From Clostridium cellulovorans 743B (lineage in GTDB: Bacteria; Bacillota; Clostridia; Clostridiales; Clostridiaceae), in NCBI RefSeq assembly GCF_000145275.1, contig NC_014393.1:4650001-4714000 (forward strand): a stretch of 64,000 nt of DNA, given 5' to 3'. Shown here piece by piece: positions 33,761 through 41,895 of the stretch (positions are counted from its first letter, which is position 1; each line of letters begins with the position of its first letter). The position numbers and the translations under genes were made by a program. The notes under the pieces were generated by a model, which saw nothing but the letters and a program-made list of their open reading frames with translations, had not been told where the DNA came from and searched no databases.

Positions 33761-34321
33761 TTATGTATTAAGCATAATGAAAATTAGAACGATTAGTATG
33801 TAAATAATTCCGCATATAAATGCAGCTAATGTCCAATTTTTTGCTTTCTCCGAATTAATTTTAGCTTCTTCTATATCCCCTTTGCTTAAGGCATTATTAA
33901 CCTTAGCTGAATAGACAATAGCTATTATAGTAAATGGTATGCAACAGCAGAAAATAGACATAATTGCCCAAACAAGATAATCTGGCACAGACTCTGATGG
34001 CTTTCTGTCATTATTATAGTTTTTAGGCATATTAGCTTCATTATAATTTTCTTTTTTCTCAGTATGCCCTTGGTTATCTAAAGTTTCATCGATATCTCTC
34101 TTTTCTTCCGGTATCATATCGTTTTTTTCATTTTCTTTTGTGTCTTCGTCATAAACATTTAAACTTGAATTTTCTTTTATAGAGTCAAGTTGTGAGCTAT
34201 TCATTTCCACATTTTTTTCAGATGTAATTTGGCTTTCTTCTCGCTCTGGAAGCTTGGCACCACATTTTTCACAATACCTTGCATCTTCAGCAGCTTCTTT
34301 TCCACATAACCTACAAAACAT
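33761..34321 (-). CDS. Zinc-ribbon CD225/dispanin family membrane protein
   Basis: A 186-residue protein with a zinc ribbon (CRLCGKEAAEDARYCEKCGAK, residues 3-23), a long acidic, Glu/Asn-rich linker (about 28-110) and a CD225-like membrane part (LVWAIMSIFCCCIPFTIIAIVYSAKV; NWTLAAFICGIIYILIVLIFIML). The linker is far more acidic than in its paralogue at 32766-33206. First gene of the CD225-DUF2752-CD225 cluster. The ribosome binding site (GGTGG) is weak. Confidence 0.8.
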   Translation of the reverse strand: MFCRLCGKEAAEDARYCEKCGAKLPEREESQITSEKNVEMNSSQLDSIKENSSLNVYDEDTKENEKNDMIPEEKRDIDETLDNQGHTEKKENYNEANMPKNYNNDRKPSESVPDYLVWAIMSIFCCCIPFTIIAIVYSAKVNNALSKGDIEEAKINSEKAKNWTLAAFICGIIYILIVLIFIMLNT

Positions 34322-34572
34322 TTCGCCACCGTTACATAATACCTACCTTTATGTAACTTCCTCCCTTTACATTTATATTTTCATGTCGTTATTAATATAA
34401 TTTAGTTATCCTCTATTTGATTATAAATGATAATTAATTTTCACGTCAATTTTTTATAAACTTTATATATCGCAAATTATCTATTACCTACTTATTTTGT
34501 GACAAAAGTATAAGAAATATTATTAATTACAAAGGTAAGAATATCTATCTTCTATTTTATCCTTATATCACT

Positions 34573-34601
34573 TAAGGGGCTGTAAAAGACACAGCCCCTT
34601 A
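34573..34601 (-). terminator. Hairpin after asnB
   Basis: An 11-bp perfect GC-rich stem (TAAGGGGCTGT, 34573-34583; complement 34591-34601) 11 bases after the asnB stop. It has no clear U-run, so it may be a weak terminator or mRNA-stabilising hairpin. Confidence 0.6.
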
Positions 34602-34612
34602 GAATTTCTTTA

Positions 34613-36490
34613 TTATTTTGCACATGCAGCTTCTTCAATATGCAAGTTCCTCTTATTAGCTTCTTCATACCATAAAGCAAAACATAGAAGAGTCCAAATT
34701 TTTCTACTATAATCTTTTTCTCCTGTTCTATGAGCATCAAGCAATTTAATAGCTTCATTTGTATTTATAAGATGTTTTGCTTCACTTCTTGCAAAAATAT
34801 CTTTTGCCCATTGGTACATTTCATTTTTAAGCCATACTCTTATAGGAACGGGATATCCAAGCTTTCTTCTAGTTTTTACTGCACTAGGAATTTCTGATGC
34901 AAAAGCTTCTCTTAAAAGGCTCTTAGTTGTATTATTTCCTATTTTCTCGTATCTATCAAGTCTTGAACAAACTTCCATAACTCTCTTGTCTAAGAATGGT
35001 ACTCTAAGTTCAAGAGAATGTGCCATAGTCATTCTATCTGACTTAACTAAGATATCACCTCTAAGCCATGTATTTATATCAATATATTGCATTTTTACTA
35101 CGCCATCAGCACCTTTTAACTCATCATAGAATTCCTTTGTAATTTTTGTAGATATTTTTGATGGATCATATTTAGGAAGATATATTTTCTTTTCCTCTTC
35201 TCTGAAAATATTAGCATTCCCAAAATACCTGTCTTCTACAGGTGTGCAACCTCTCTCAAGGAAACTCTTACCTCTTACACCTTCAGGCATAATTTGTGAT
35301 GCTGATAAAAGAGCCTTTTTTAATCCTTGTGGCATACTATCAAACATCTTTAAGGATTCGCTTTCTCTATATATTGTATATCCTCCAAACATTTCATCGG
35401 AACCTTCTCCGGATAATACAACTGTAACATGCTTGCTAGCTTCTTCAGATATAAAATATATTGGAATCGCAGATGGGTCTGCCACTGGTCCATCAAGGTG
35501 CCATAATATTTTTGGCAATGTGTCCATGTATTCTTGTGCTGACACGACTCTTCTAATGTTTTCTACTCCAAGTTCACTAGCAATTTCAGCGGCTAAATCC
35601 ATTTCGCTATAACCTTCAACCTCAAATCCTACAGTAAAAGTTTTTAATGCGGGATTCAATTTTCTTGCTAATGCAACTATAATTGTAGAGTCAATTCCAC
35701 CTGATAGGAAAGAGCCTACAGGCACATCACTTCTCATGTGTATGTTAACTGAGTCTTCAAGAGCCTCTCTAATTTCTTCTATCTTCTTAGTTTCGTTAGC
35801 AGGTTCAGGCTTAAACTCCACTTTATAATATCTCTCAAATCTCGGAGCCTGTCCTTTTTCCTTTATAAGCATATGCCCTGGTCTAATTATCTGTATATCC
35901 TTTAATATACTCATCGGTTCTGGAACATATTGAAAAGTTAAGTAATGTTGTAAACCTTCTTCATTAACTTTAAATACGTCCTTATCAGTATAGAAAAACG
36001 CCTTTTCCTCTGATGAGATTATTAAAGATTCATTATCATACATATAGTACAGTGGTTTTATGCCAAATGGATCTCTTACGGCATACATGGTTTCAGTTTC
36101 TTTATCCCAGATAATAAATGAGAACATTCCTCTGAATTTCTTGATTGCTTCCTTACCAAATTCCTTATAAGCACTAAGCATTACTTCTACTTCCGTGTCT
36201 GTAGTAAAAGTATAACCTAATCCTTTAAGTTCTTCTCTAATTTCTCTATAATTGTAAACCTCACCATTGAATACAATATGATATTTATCATCATTAAAAG
36301 AATAAGGTTGATGTCCATTAGCAAGATCAATTATACTTAAACGCCTAAATCCTAAAATTACACTTTCATCACTATAAAGGCCTTTATCATTTGGTCCTCT
36401 ATGGGTCATAACCTCACACATAACTTTTGTCATCTCTATATCTTTTTCTTCTATAGCAGATTCTTTATACATTGCAACTAGACCACACAT
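34613..36490 (-). CDS. asnB: Asparagine synthetase (glutamine-hydrolysing)
   Basis: A 625-residue AsnB making asparagine from aspartate, ATP and glutamine. The N-terminal class II amidotransferase domain starts MCGLVAM with the nucleophile Cys2 and has RRLSIIDL and FNGEVYNY. The synthetase domain has the PP-loop VGSFLSGGIDST and the LSGEGSDEMFGGY motif. AAGGAG precedes the ATG. Its leader contains a terminator close to the start codon, so attenuation is likely. With asnS and its T-box in the same window, asparagine supply and charging are both covered. Confidence 0.95.
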   Translation of the reverse strand: MCGLVAMYKESAIEEKDIEMTKVMCEVMTHRGPNDKGLYSDESVILGFRRLSIIDLANGHQPYSFNDDKYHIVFNGEVYNYREIREELKGLGYTFTTDTEVEVMLSAYKEFGKEAIKKFRGMFSFIIWDKETETMYAVRDPFGIKPLYYMYDNESLIISSEEKAFFYTDKDVFKVNEEGLQHYLTFQYVPEPMSILKDIQIIRPGHMLIKEKGQAPRFERYYKVEFKPEPANETKKIEEIREALEDSVNIHMRSDVPVGSFLSGGIDSTIIVALARKLNPALKTFTVGFEVEGYSEMDLAAEIASELGVENIRRVVSAQEYMDTLPKILWHLDGPVADPSAIPIYFISEEASKHVTVVLSGEGSDEMFGGYTIYRESESLKMFDSMPQGLKKALLSASQIMPEGVRGKSFLERGCTPVEDRYFGNANIFREEEKKIYLPKYDPSKISTKITKEFYDELKGADGVVKMQYIDINTWLRGDILVKSDRMTMAHSLELRVPFLDKRVMEVCSRLDRYEKIGNNTTKSLLREAFASEIPSAVKTRRKLGYPVPIRVWLKNEMYQWAKDIFARSEAKHLINTNEAIKLLDAHRTGEKDYSRKIWTLLCFALWYEEANKRNLHIEEAACAK

Positions 36491-36518
36491 ATTAGACTCC
36501 TTTCAAAAATGAACTCAT

Positions 36519-36554
36519 AAAAAAACCAAGGCATATATCCACCGCCATTGGTTT
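36519..36554 (-). terminator. Terminator in the asnB leader (attenuator candidate)
   Basis: In the minus-strand RNA AAACCAA-T-GGC pairs with GCC-TTGGTTT around an 11-base loop and is followed by TTTTTTT, 29 bases before the asnB ATG. The nearest -10-like TATAAT lies at 36646-36651, giving a leader of about 145 bases. AAAAAACC near the 5' end of that leader (36633-36640) could pair with the GGTTTTTT arm and act as an antiterminator. The leader is too short for a normal T-box and lacks AGGGTGG.ACCGCG. Confidence 0.7.
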
Positions 36555-36767
36555 AAAAATCTGTATCACTCTACTTCATTAATTATATTTTATATTCTAT
36601 ATTAATTTAAAATTTTTATCAACTTTATTTGAGGTTTTTTAATAAATTATACACCTATTAAAATATTGTTAAATCCTCGACCTTTAAATATATACATTGT
36701 GACAATTATTTATTCATATCTTGGCTAATAATTTCAATGCTCTTAGCTATTGCAAATTGGAATTAAT

Positions 36768-37655
36768 CTAAGAACCTACAAATTCACCACCATCAACATG
36801 AATAGTTTGGCCTGTCATATAAGAAGCATCATCTGAAGCAAGAAAAACATAGGCACCAGCTACTTCAACAGGCTGACCTGCTCTTCCCATTGCATTATCT
36901 GCTCCAAACTTACTTATAGTTTCCTCTTTAAAAGAGGAAACTATAAGAGGTGTCCATATTGGTCCTGGAGCCACTGCATTAACTCTTATTTTCTTACTGA
37001 TTAAAGATTTTGCTAATGATCTAGTAAATGTAGTCATAGCTCCTTTAGTCATGGAATAATCTATTAATGTTTCATGTCCATTATATGCCACTATTGATGT
37101 AGTGTTTATAATGCTATCTCCTTTTGTAAGGTGTGGAAGTATTGCTTTAGTCATAAAGAAATGACCATAAATATTTGTCTTCATTGTATTGTCAAACTGC
37201 TCACTAGTTATATCCTCCAAAGCTTGAGCTTCAAACTGAATAGCAGCATTATTAACTAGAATATTTATTTTGCCAAATTCCTTAATAGTTTTTTCAGCTA
37301 CTTCCTTTGCAAAGTTTTCATTCTTAATATCTCCTGCAATCAAAATGCATCTTCTACCTTCTGCTTCGACTTCTTTTTTTGTTTCTTCAGCATCTGCATT
37401 TTCATTTAAATATACAATTGCAATATCTGCGCCTTCTTTTGCAAAAGCAACTGCCACAGCGCGTCCAATTCCGCTATCTCCTCCAGATATAACAGCAATT
37501 CTATCCTTAAGCTTACCTGTCTTTACTGTATACATAGGTGACTTATATACAGGTTTCTTTTTCATTTCACCTTCAAACCCTGGTTGATGATTTTGCTGTT
37601 CACCTTGAAATTCCTTTGGAAAACTATCTACTATGTCGATTATATTTTCTTTCAT
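36768..37655 (-). CDS. Short-chain dehydrogenase/reductase (YhdF/YdaD-like)
   Basis: ATG 37655 (MKENIIDIVDSFP) with AAGGAG upstream is chosen over ATG 37721; 295 residues. An N-terminal extension (FQGEQQNHQPGFEGEMKKKP) typical of the stress-induced YhdF/YhxC group precedes a classical SDR fold: cofactor motif SGGDSGIGRA, NNAA, the Ser of TTSIVAY and catalytic YSMTK. The Ala/Val-Val-Tyr-Leu-Asn after the second strand suggests NADP(H). Substrate unknown; in Bacillus such genes belong to the general stress response. Confidence 0.88.
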   Translation of the reverse strand: MKENIIDIVDSFPKEFQGEQQNHQPGFEGEMKKKPVYKSPMYTVKTGKLKDRIAVISGGDSGIGRAVAVAFAKEGADIAIVYLNENADAEETKKEVEAEGRRCILIAGDIKNENFAKEVAEKTIKEFGKINILVNNAAIQFEAQALEDITSEQFDNTMKTNIYGHFFMTKAILPHLTKGDSIINTTSIVAYNGHETLIDYSMTKGAMTTFTRSLAKSLISKKIRVNAVAPGPIWTPLIVSSFKEETISKFGADNAMGRAGQPVEVAGAYVFLASDDASYMTGQTIHVDGGEFVGS

Positions 37656-37739
37656 ACGTACTCCTTCATTGCTGAAAAATTTAATAACACTAGTATTCTC
37701 TATTAATAAGAAAATATTCACATTTTATATAAAATAAAA

Positions 37740-37783
37740 GAAGTTAACTTCCTATAATTTAATATCTTATAGAAAATTAACCT
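37740..37783 (-). terminator. ppnP terminator
   Basis: In the minus-strand RNA GAGGTTAA...TTCTATAA pairs with TTATAGGAA.GTTAACTTC and runs into TTTTATTTTAT. It lies 28 bases after the ppnP stop. Confidence 0.8.
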
Positions 37784-37811
37784 CTATGTTCTAATATTTA
37801 TTAATATGCTA

Positions 37812-38129
37812 TTACTCTTTTATGTATGAACAGCAGTAATCTGCAACTTCTGTAACTTCTAACTTGAATTTTGAGTTAGCCGGCACTGTAAAAGCATCGC
37901 CTTCTTTATATAATGTAAAAGTATTTTCTCCTGGAAGCATAACATTTAAGCTGCCTCCTAAAACTTCCATAACTTCTTTATCACCAGTTCCAAATTCATA
38001 TTCACCTGGAAGCATTATTCCTAAAGTTTTTCTTTCCCCATTTTCAAACACAACAGTTCTGCTTGTTACCTTACCATCAAAATAAACATTTGCCTTTTTA
38101 ATCACTGTAACATTATTGAATTCACTCAT
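37812..38129 (-). CDS. ppnP: Pyrimidine/purine nucleoside phosphorylase (DUF1255)
   Basis: A 105-residue cupin-fold protein of the YaiE/PpnP family, which cleaves nucleosides with phosphate to free base and (deoxy)ribose 1-phosphate. Matching text: NVYFDGKVTSRTVVF, GIMLPGEYEFGTGDKEVMEV, GSLNVMLPG and FTVPANSKFKLEV. GGAGG lies before the ATG. Length is typical (about 95-105). Monocistronic. Confidence 0.9.
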   Translation of the reverse strand: MSEFNNVTVIKKANVYFDGKVTSRTVVFENGERKTLGIMLPGEYEFGTGDKEVMEVLGGSLNVMLPGENTFTLYKEGDAFTVPANSKFKLEVTEVADYCCSYIKE

Positions 38130-38367
38130 TTTATAGCCCTCCTTGTATATTTATAGGTATATTATATATTCTACATCACATTTTTTCTATCTATTTATGT
38201 AATATTAATTCACTTTTTCTTATATTTATGCTTAAGTTTATCATATTTATTGCTTAATAGAATACCTTTTAAAATACCCTACTTGATTAACTTATAAATA
38301 AGTTGATGAATATCTCAAACTTATGATGTATAATTTATGTTACCTATACTTTTACTAGGAGGTCTAT

Positions 38368-38721
38368 ATGATCAAAGAAAGAAATATAGCAGTCTCAATT
38401 ATCCTTTCAATTGTAACCTGCGGAATTTACTACTTTTATTGGATAGCAGCTCTAAGCAATGAATCTTCTATCTATTTAGGTGAAGAACCTTCAGGTGGAT
38501 TAGAAGTTTTATTCACCTTGCTTACTTGTAATATTTATGGGATTTATTGGGGCTATAAGATGGGACAAAAGTTATATGATGTTCAAGCAAGGACTTCTAA
38601 CACACCATCTGACGATTCTATGTTATACCTACTATTGAACTTATTTCAATTCCCAATAGTATCACTAGCAATAATGCAATCTAAATTAAATGCCGTAGCA
38701 TCAAGAAATCCTCAATTTTAA
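38368..38721 (+). CDS. DUF4234 membrane protein (first of two tandem copies)
   Basis: A 117-residue protein with three hydrophobic segments: IAVSIILSIVTCGIYYFYWIAAL, VLFTLLTCNIYGIYWGYKM and a C-terminal LLLNLFQFPIVSLAIMQ. This is the DUF4234 pattern (ILxxVTxGIYxxYW). AGGAGG lies before the ATG. It has its own terminator and a close paralogue 125 bp downstream. Function unknown. Confidence 0.85.
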   Translation: MIKERNIAVSIILSIVTCGIYYFYWIAALSNESSIYLGEEPSGGLEVLFTLLTCNIYGIYWGYKMGQKLYDVQARTSNTPSDDSMLYLLLNLFQFPIVSLAIMQSKLNAVASRNPQF

Positions 38722-38722
38722 G

Positions 38723-38760
38723 AAACTGGTGAAGCATTAAATTCGCTTCACCAGTTTTTT
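38723..38760 (+). terminator. Terminator of the first DUF4234 gene
   Basis: A 13-bp perfect stem AAACTGGTGAAGC / GCTTCACCAGTTT followed by TTT, directly after the TAA. Confidence 0.92.
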
Positions 38761-38846
38761 AATAAGCTTAGAAATTTAAAATTTTATGAATATATTATTA
38801 TTCTAAAAAATATAATATATCGATTGTAATTTATTAGGAGGAATTT

Positions 38847-39200
38847 ATGTTCAAAGAAAGAAACATAGCAGTCGCAATTATCCTCACAATTATAACTTTT
38901 GGTATTTACGGATTGTATTGGATGGCAGCTTTAAGTAACGAGTCTTCTCGATATTTAAGTAAAGAATCTTCGGGTGGTCTTGAAGTCTTATTCACATTAA
39001 TTACTTGTGGCATTTATGGTATCTATTGGAATTATAAAATGGGAAAGAAGTTATATGGTGTTCAAGCAAAAACTTCTACTTCCCCATCAGATGACTCTAT
39101 CTTATATTTACTTTTAAGTATATTTGGTCTTTCCATAATATCACTAGCTATAATGCAATCTAAAGTTAATGACTTAGGATCAAGTAACTCTCAATTCTAA
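38847..39200 (+). CDS. DUF4234 membrane protein (second tandem copy)
   Basis: A 117-residue paralogue of the gene at 38368, identical in length and about four-fifths identical by eye (KERNIAV.IIL.I.T.GIY; SSGGLEVLFTL.TC.IYGIYW). The differences lie mostly in the first loop and the third helix (LLLSIFGLSIISLAIMQSKVN). AGGAGG precedes the ATG. The copies and their separate terminators point to a recent tandem duplication of the whole transcription unit. Confidence 0.85.
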   Translation: MFKERNIAVAIILTIITFGIYGLYWMAALSNESSRYLSKESSGGLEVLFTLITCGIYGIYWNYKMGKKLYGVQAKTSTSPSDDSILYLLLSIFGLSIISLAIMQSKVNDLGSSNSQF

Positions 39201-39203
39201 AAA

Positions 39204-39246
39204 AACACTGGGGAAGCGCTAACTACGCTTCCCCAGTGTTTTTTGA
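39204..39246 (+). terminator. Terminator of the second DUF4234 gene
   Basis: A 16-bp perfect stem AAACACTGGGGAAGCG / CGCTTCCCCAGTGTTT followed by TTT. Confidence 0.93.
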
Positions 39247-39455
39247 TTATATGTTCACTCTGTAAAAGTATTTTCAAAGATAAAAATCAATAATTACAAA
39301 ACCTATATATAACATATTTCTTTATGTTTATAAACTTTAATTTATAATTATTCTTCATAAATCAATTTATGATAGAATTAGTTATAATAAACCATTTATT
39401 GCTGAATTAAATTTATATGAAAAAGCTATGATTTTGTTTCTAAGGAGGAATTTAT

Positions 39456-40229
39456 TTGGATTTAAAAAAACTTATAGTTTTAATTATTTTCTTCATATTT
39501 GGAGGGCTAAGTATTTCTTATTACATAGGCTTAATATCATATACACCCAATATGTCATTTTCACGCTTTTGGTTAATTCTAGGTATTGTCCTAATTGTCA
39601 TGGGATTCTTTTATTTAAAGTTTGATACAAAATTATTAAGCTATATTCCAAAAAAGTTTCTCATCATATTCACAAGCTTTCTGATTATTGGCTTCTCTTT
39701 CTTCCTTGTTACAGAAGCTTTCATTTATAAAACTGGAAGTGAGAAAGATAACACACCTACTGATTATGTTGTTGTTTTAGGTGCTGGTCTTATAGGCGAT
39801 AGAATTTCTACCTCTTTACAATTAAGACTTGATGCGGCTCTAGAATTCCATTCTATTCATCCAGAAATCCCTATTATAGTATCAGGTGGACAAGGACCTG
39901 ATGAACTTCTTAGTGAAGCAAGAGCTATGAAGGACTATTTAATAGAAAAAGGTATAGATCCAAACCTTATAACGATGGAAGATAAATCTACTAGTACTTA
40001 TGAAAATTTTATGTTCTCAAAAGAATTAATTAGCAATAAATGTAGTAAAACCCCTATAAAAGTTACAGTTATCACAAATAACTTTCATCAATTTAGGGCT
40101 AATATGATAGCAAAAGCGCAAGGCTTTGAGGTACATGGCTACCCTGGTTCTTGTCATCCATATTCTTCACTGAACTTTCATGTAAGAGAGTTCCCTGGAG
40201 TTATAAAAAGCTTCATCTTTGATAGATGA
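39456..40229 (+). CDS. YdcF/SanA-like DUF218 membrane protein (TTG start)
   Basis: TTG 39456 is the start, with AAGGAGG 7 bases upstream; 257 residues. Three N-terminal membrane helices (about 5-90) are followed by a DUF218 domain (about 105-255): DYVVVLGAGLIGDRIST..LQLRLDAAL, IVSGGQGPDE.LSEARAMKDYL, DKSTSTYENFMFS and VTNNFHQFRA. E. coli relatives ElyC/SanA affect envelope polymer synthesis and vancomycin tolerance. The stop codon lies within the 3' arm of the terminator. Confidence 0.87.
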   Translation: MDLKKLIVLIIFFIFGGLSISYYIGLISYTPNMSFSRFWLILGIVLIVMGFFYLKFDTKLLSYIPKKFLIIFTSFLIIGFSFFLVTEAFIYKTGSEKDNTPTDYVVVLGAGLIGDRISTSLQLRLDAALEFHSIHPEIPIIVSGGQGPDELLSEARAMKDYLIEKGIDPNLITMEDKSTSTYENFMFSKELISNKCSKTPIKVTVITNNFHQFRANMIAKAQGFEVHGYPGSCHPYSSLNFHVREFPGVIKSFIFDR

Positions 40230-40240
40230 AGCTTTTTATA
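40201..40240. terminator. Bidirectional terminator overlapping a stop codon
   Basis: A 17-bp perfect stem (TTATAAAAAGCTTCATC 40201-40217; complement 40224-40240). It contains the last codons and TGA of the YdcF-like gene and can also serve the minus-strand gene ending at 40344. Confidence 0.9.
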
Positions 40241-40343
40241 ACTAATTTTATATACTCTTTGTCTAAAATAATTTTTAATCATTAATTTTCTGTGGAATTA
40301 GCTTATAACTGTCTGAAATCGATTTTAATCGAAATATCTATTT

Positions 40344-41204
40344 TTACTTCCACATATTCTTATAATCATTTATATAATGTTCGAAAGACTTTGGATCTGT
40401 TCCCATAACCTTCTTAAAATCGTTAGTTACTTTTCTTCCTATTCCTAATCTTGAAGTTATACATAATCTAGTTATTCGTTTTAGTTTTTCTCCTTCAAGA
40501 CCTTTTTTAACCATCAACTGTTTAAACTCTTTTATCTTAGGGTTTACATATTCAACATTTTTTCCTGCTGTATTTGAAAATATCTCTGCAGCTTCGTGAT
40601 ATGTTATAGCTTCTTTTCCTGTTACTTTATATATCATATTGAAATGTTCATTCTCTTCACAAATCACCCTAGCTGTGAAAGCAGCTACATCTCTTACGTC
40701 GATGAAATTAATCTTTGCTTTTCCAGCTGGTATCATTATTTTGCCTTGAACCTTTATTTCATGTCTGTACATTGTATTAAGCTTTTGCATAAAATAGCTT
40801 GGTCTTATGATTGTATATGGCACTTCTATTTCCTTAAGGTATTTCTCTATTCTTCTATGTTGAGCTAAAGGATTCTTGTCTATACCTAATATAGATATGA
40901 ATATAATTTGCAAAACTCCCATTTGCTTTGCTTTATCTATAAAAGGAAATACATGTTCTTTTACATCTATATCTTCTGGTGGTGCTATAATAAGAACTTT
41001 TTTTACTCCTTCAAGAGCTTTCTCATAAGTGTCCTTTTCCTTGAAGTCAAAACGTACTAATTCAATTCCTTTTGGCAAGACTTTTCTCGCTTCTCTTAAA
41101 TCATCTGTAGCACCTCTTACTTCTACTTCATCCATTGAAAGTAGCCTTAAGACCTCAGAACCTATATTACTAGTTGCTCCAGTAACTAAAATTGTATCAT
41201 ACAT
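40344..41204 (-). CDS. NmrA-like NAD(P)-binding protein
   Basis: A 286-residue atypical SDR. The N-terminus ILVTGATSNIGSEV is the dinucleotide-binding GxxGxxG; later IIFISILGID, the YTIIRPSYFMQ segment and NFIDVRDVAAF are typical of NmrA/azoreductase-like proteins (QOR2 group). The classical YxxxK dyad is not evident. AGGAGG-like GGAGGAA precedes the ATG. It may sense or use NADPH; the substrate is unknown. Confidence 0.85.
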   Translation of the reverse strand: MYDTILVTGATSNIGSEVLRLLSMDEVEVRGATDDLREARKVLPKGIELVRFDFKEKDTYEKALEGVKKVLIIAPPEDIDVKEHVFPFIDKAKQMGVLQIIFISILGIDKNPLAQHRRIEKYLKEIEVPYTIIRPSYFMQKLNTMYRHEIKVQGKIMIPAGKAKINFIDVRDVAAFTARVICEENEHFNMIYKVTGKEAITYHEAAEIFSNTAGKNVEYVNPKIKEFKQLMVKKGLEGEKLKRITRLCITSRLGIGRKVTNDFKKVMGTDPKSFEHYINDYKNMWK

Positions 41205-41895
41205 TTTCTATTCCTCCACTTGTATGTTATTAGTTTTATTACTTGGAAAATGAATGCGCTGTAACATACCATAAAATAAACACAGCTAGTCCAATTTTTT
41301 CTTAGGTTTTTTACTAATTATATTTGCCAATTATTAAATAACTCTTAAACAATTTAAAGTTATACATACTTCTTATTAAAAGTATAAGAATAATTCTCAT
41401 TCTTTAAAGAATAAACGTTTTAATAACACCTTCACAGCTTCACATTTATCCTCATATACTTACATGAATTTTAGATACAACTTCTATATGTAATATCTTC
41501 ACAGTAAACTTATCCGTTATTATTAAATATAGCTAAACGAGAATAATTAATAATGGCTATAAGTTGTAAACTTTTTCCCCTTTACCGTCAGCATTCGACC
41601 TTACAGGGGTATTATACCATATTACCTATTAACTCTTCTACTTTTTTCATAGCTATATTTAAAACTAGCAGCTTGAATTTATTGTGCATTTTTTACATTT
41701 TAAGTATAATAAGATTAGCTGTTGTCTATTTCAAAATTACTTATATATTACTAAATACATAAAATAAACCTCTTAGTTTCAATACTATAAATCTTCTAAA
41801 GTAAAAAATAAAATTACAATATTTACTAGATTTAATTTCTATAATTAGGTTATATTATATGCATATACAATATGCAACAGATTGGATGTGAGCAA
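41205..41895. other. Long intergenic region with one GC-rich hairpin
   Basis: About 690 bp, AT-rich, between divergent genes. A local GC-rich spot at 41577-41609 forms CCCCT / AGGGG and an inner GTC / GAC pair separated by symmetric internal loops. The 69-codon open frame over it (41553-41762) has no ribosome binding site and reads as non-coding. No other feature was seen; the promoters of both flanking genes must lie here. Confidence 0.4.

Noticed and set aside
36490..36767. Possible Asn T-box in front of asnB
   Set aside because: The terminator region has GGTGGAT but not the AGGGTGG.ACCGCG motif, and the leader is too short for Stem I.
41553..41762. 69-codon plus-strand open frame
   Set aside because: No ribosome binding site, hydrophobic random-like composition, and it covers a hairpin in an AT-rich spacer; treated as non-coding.
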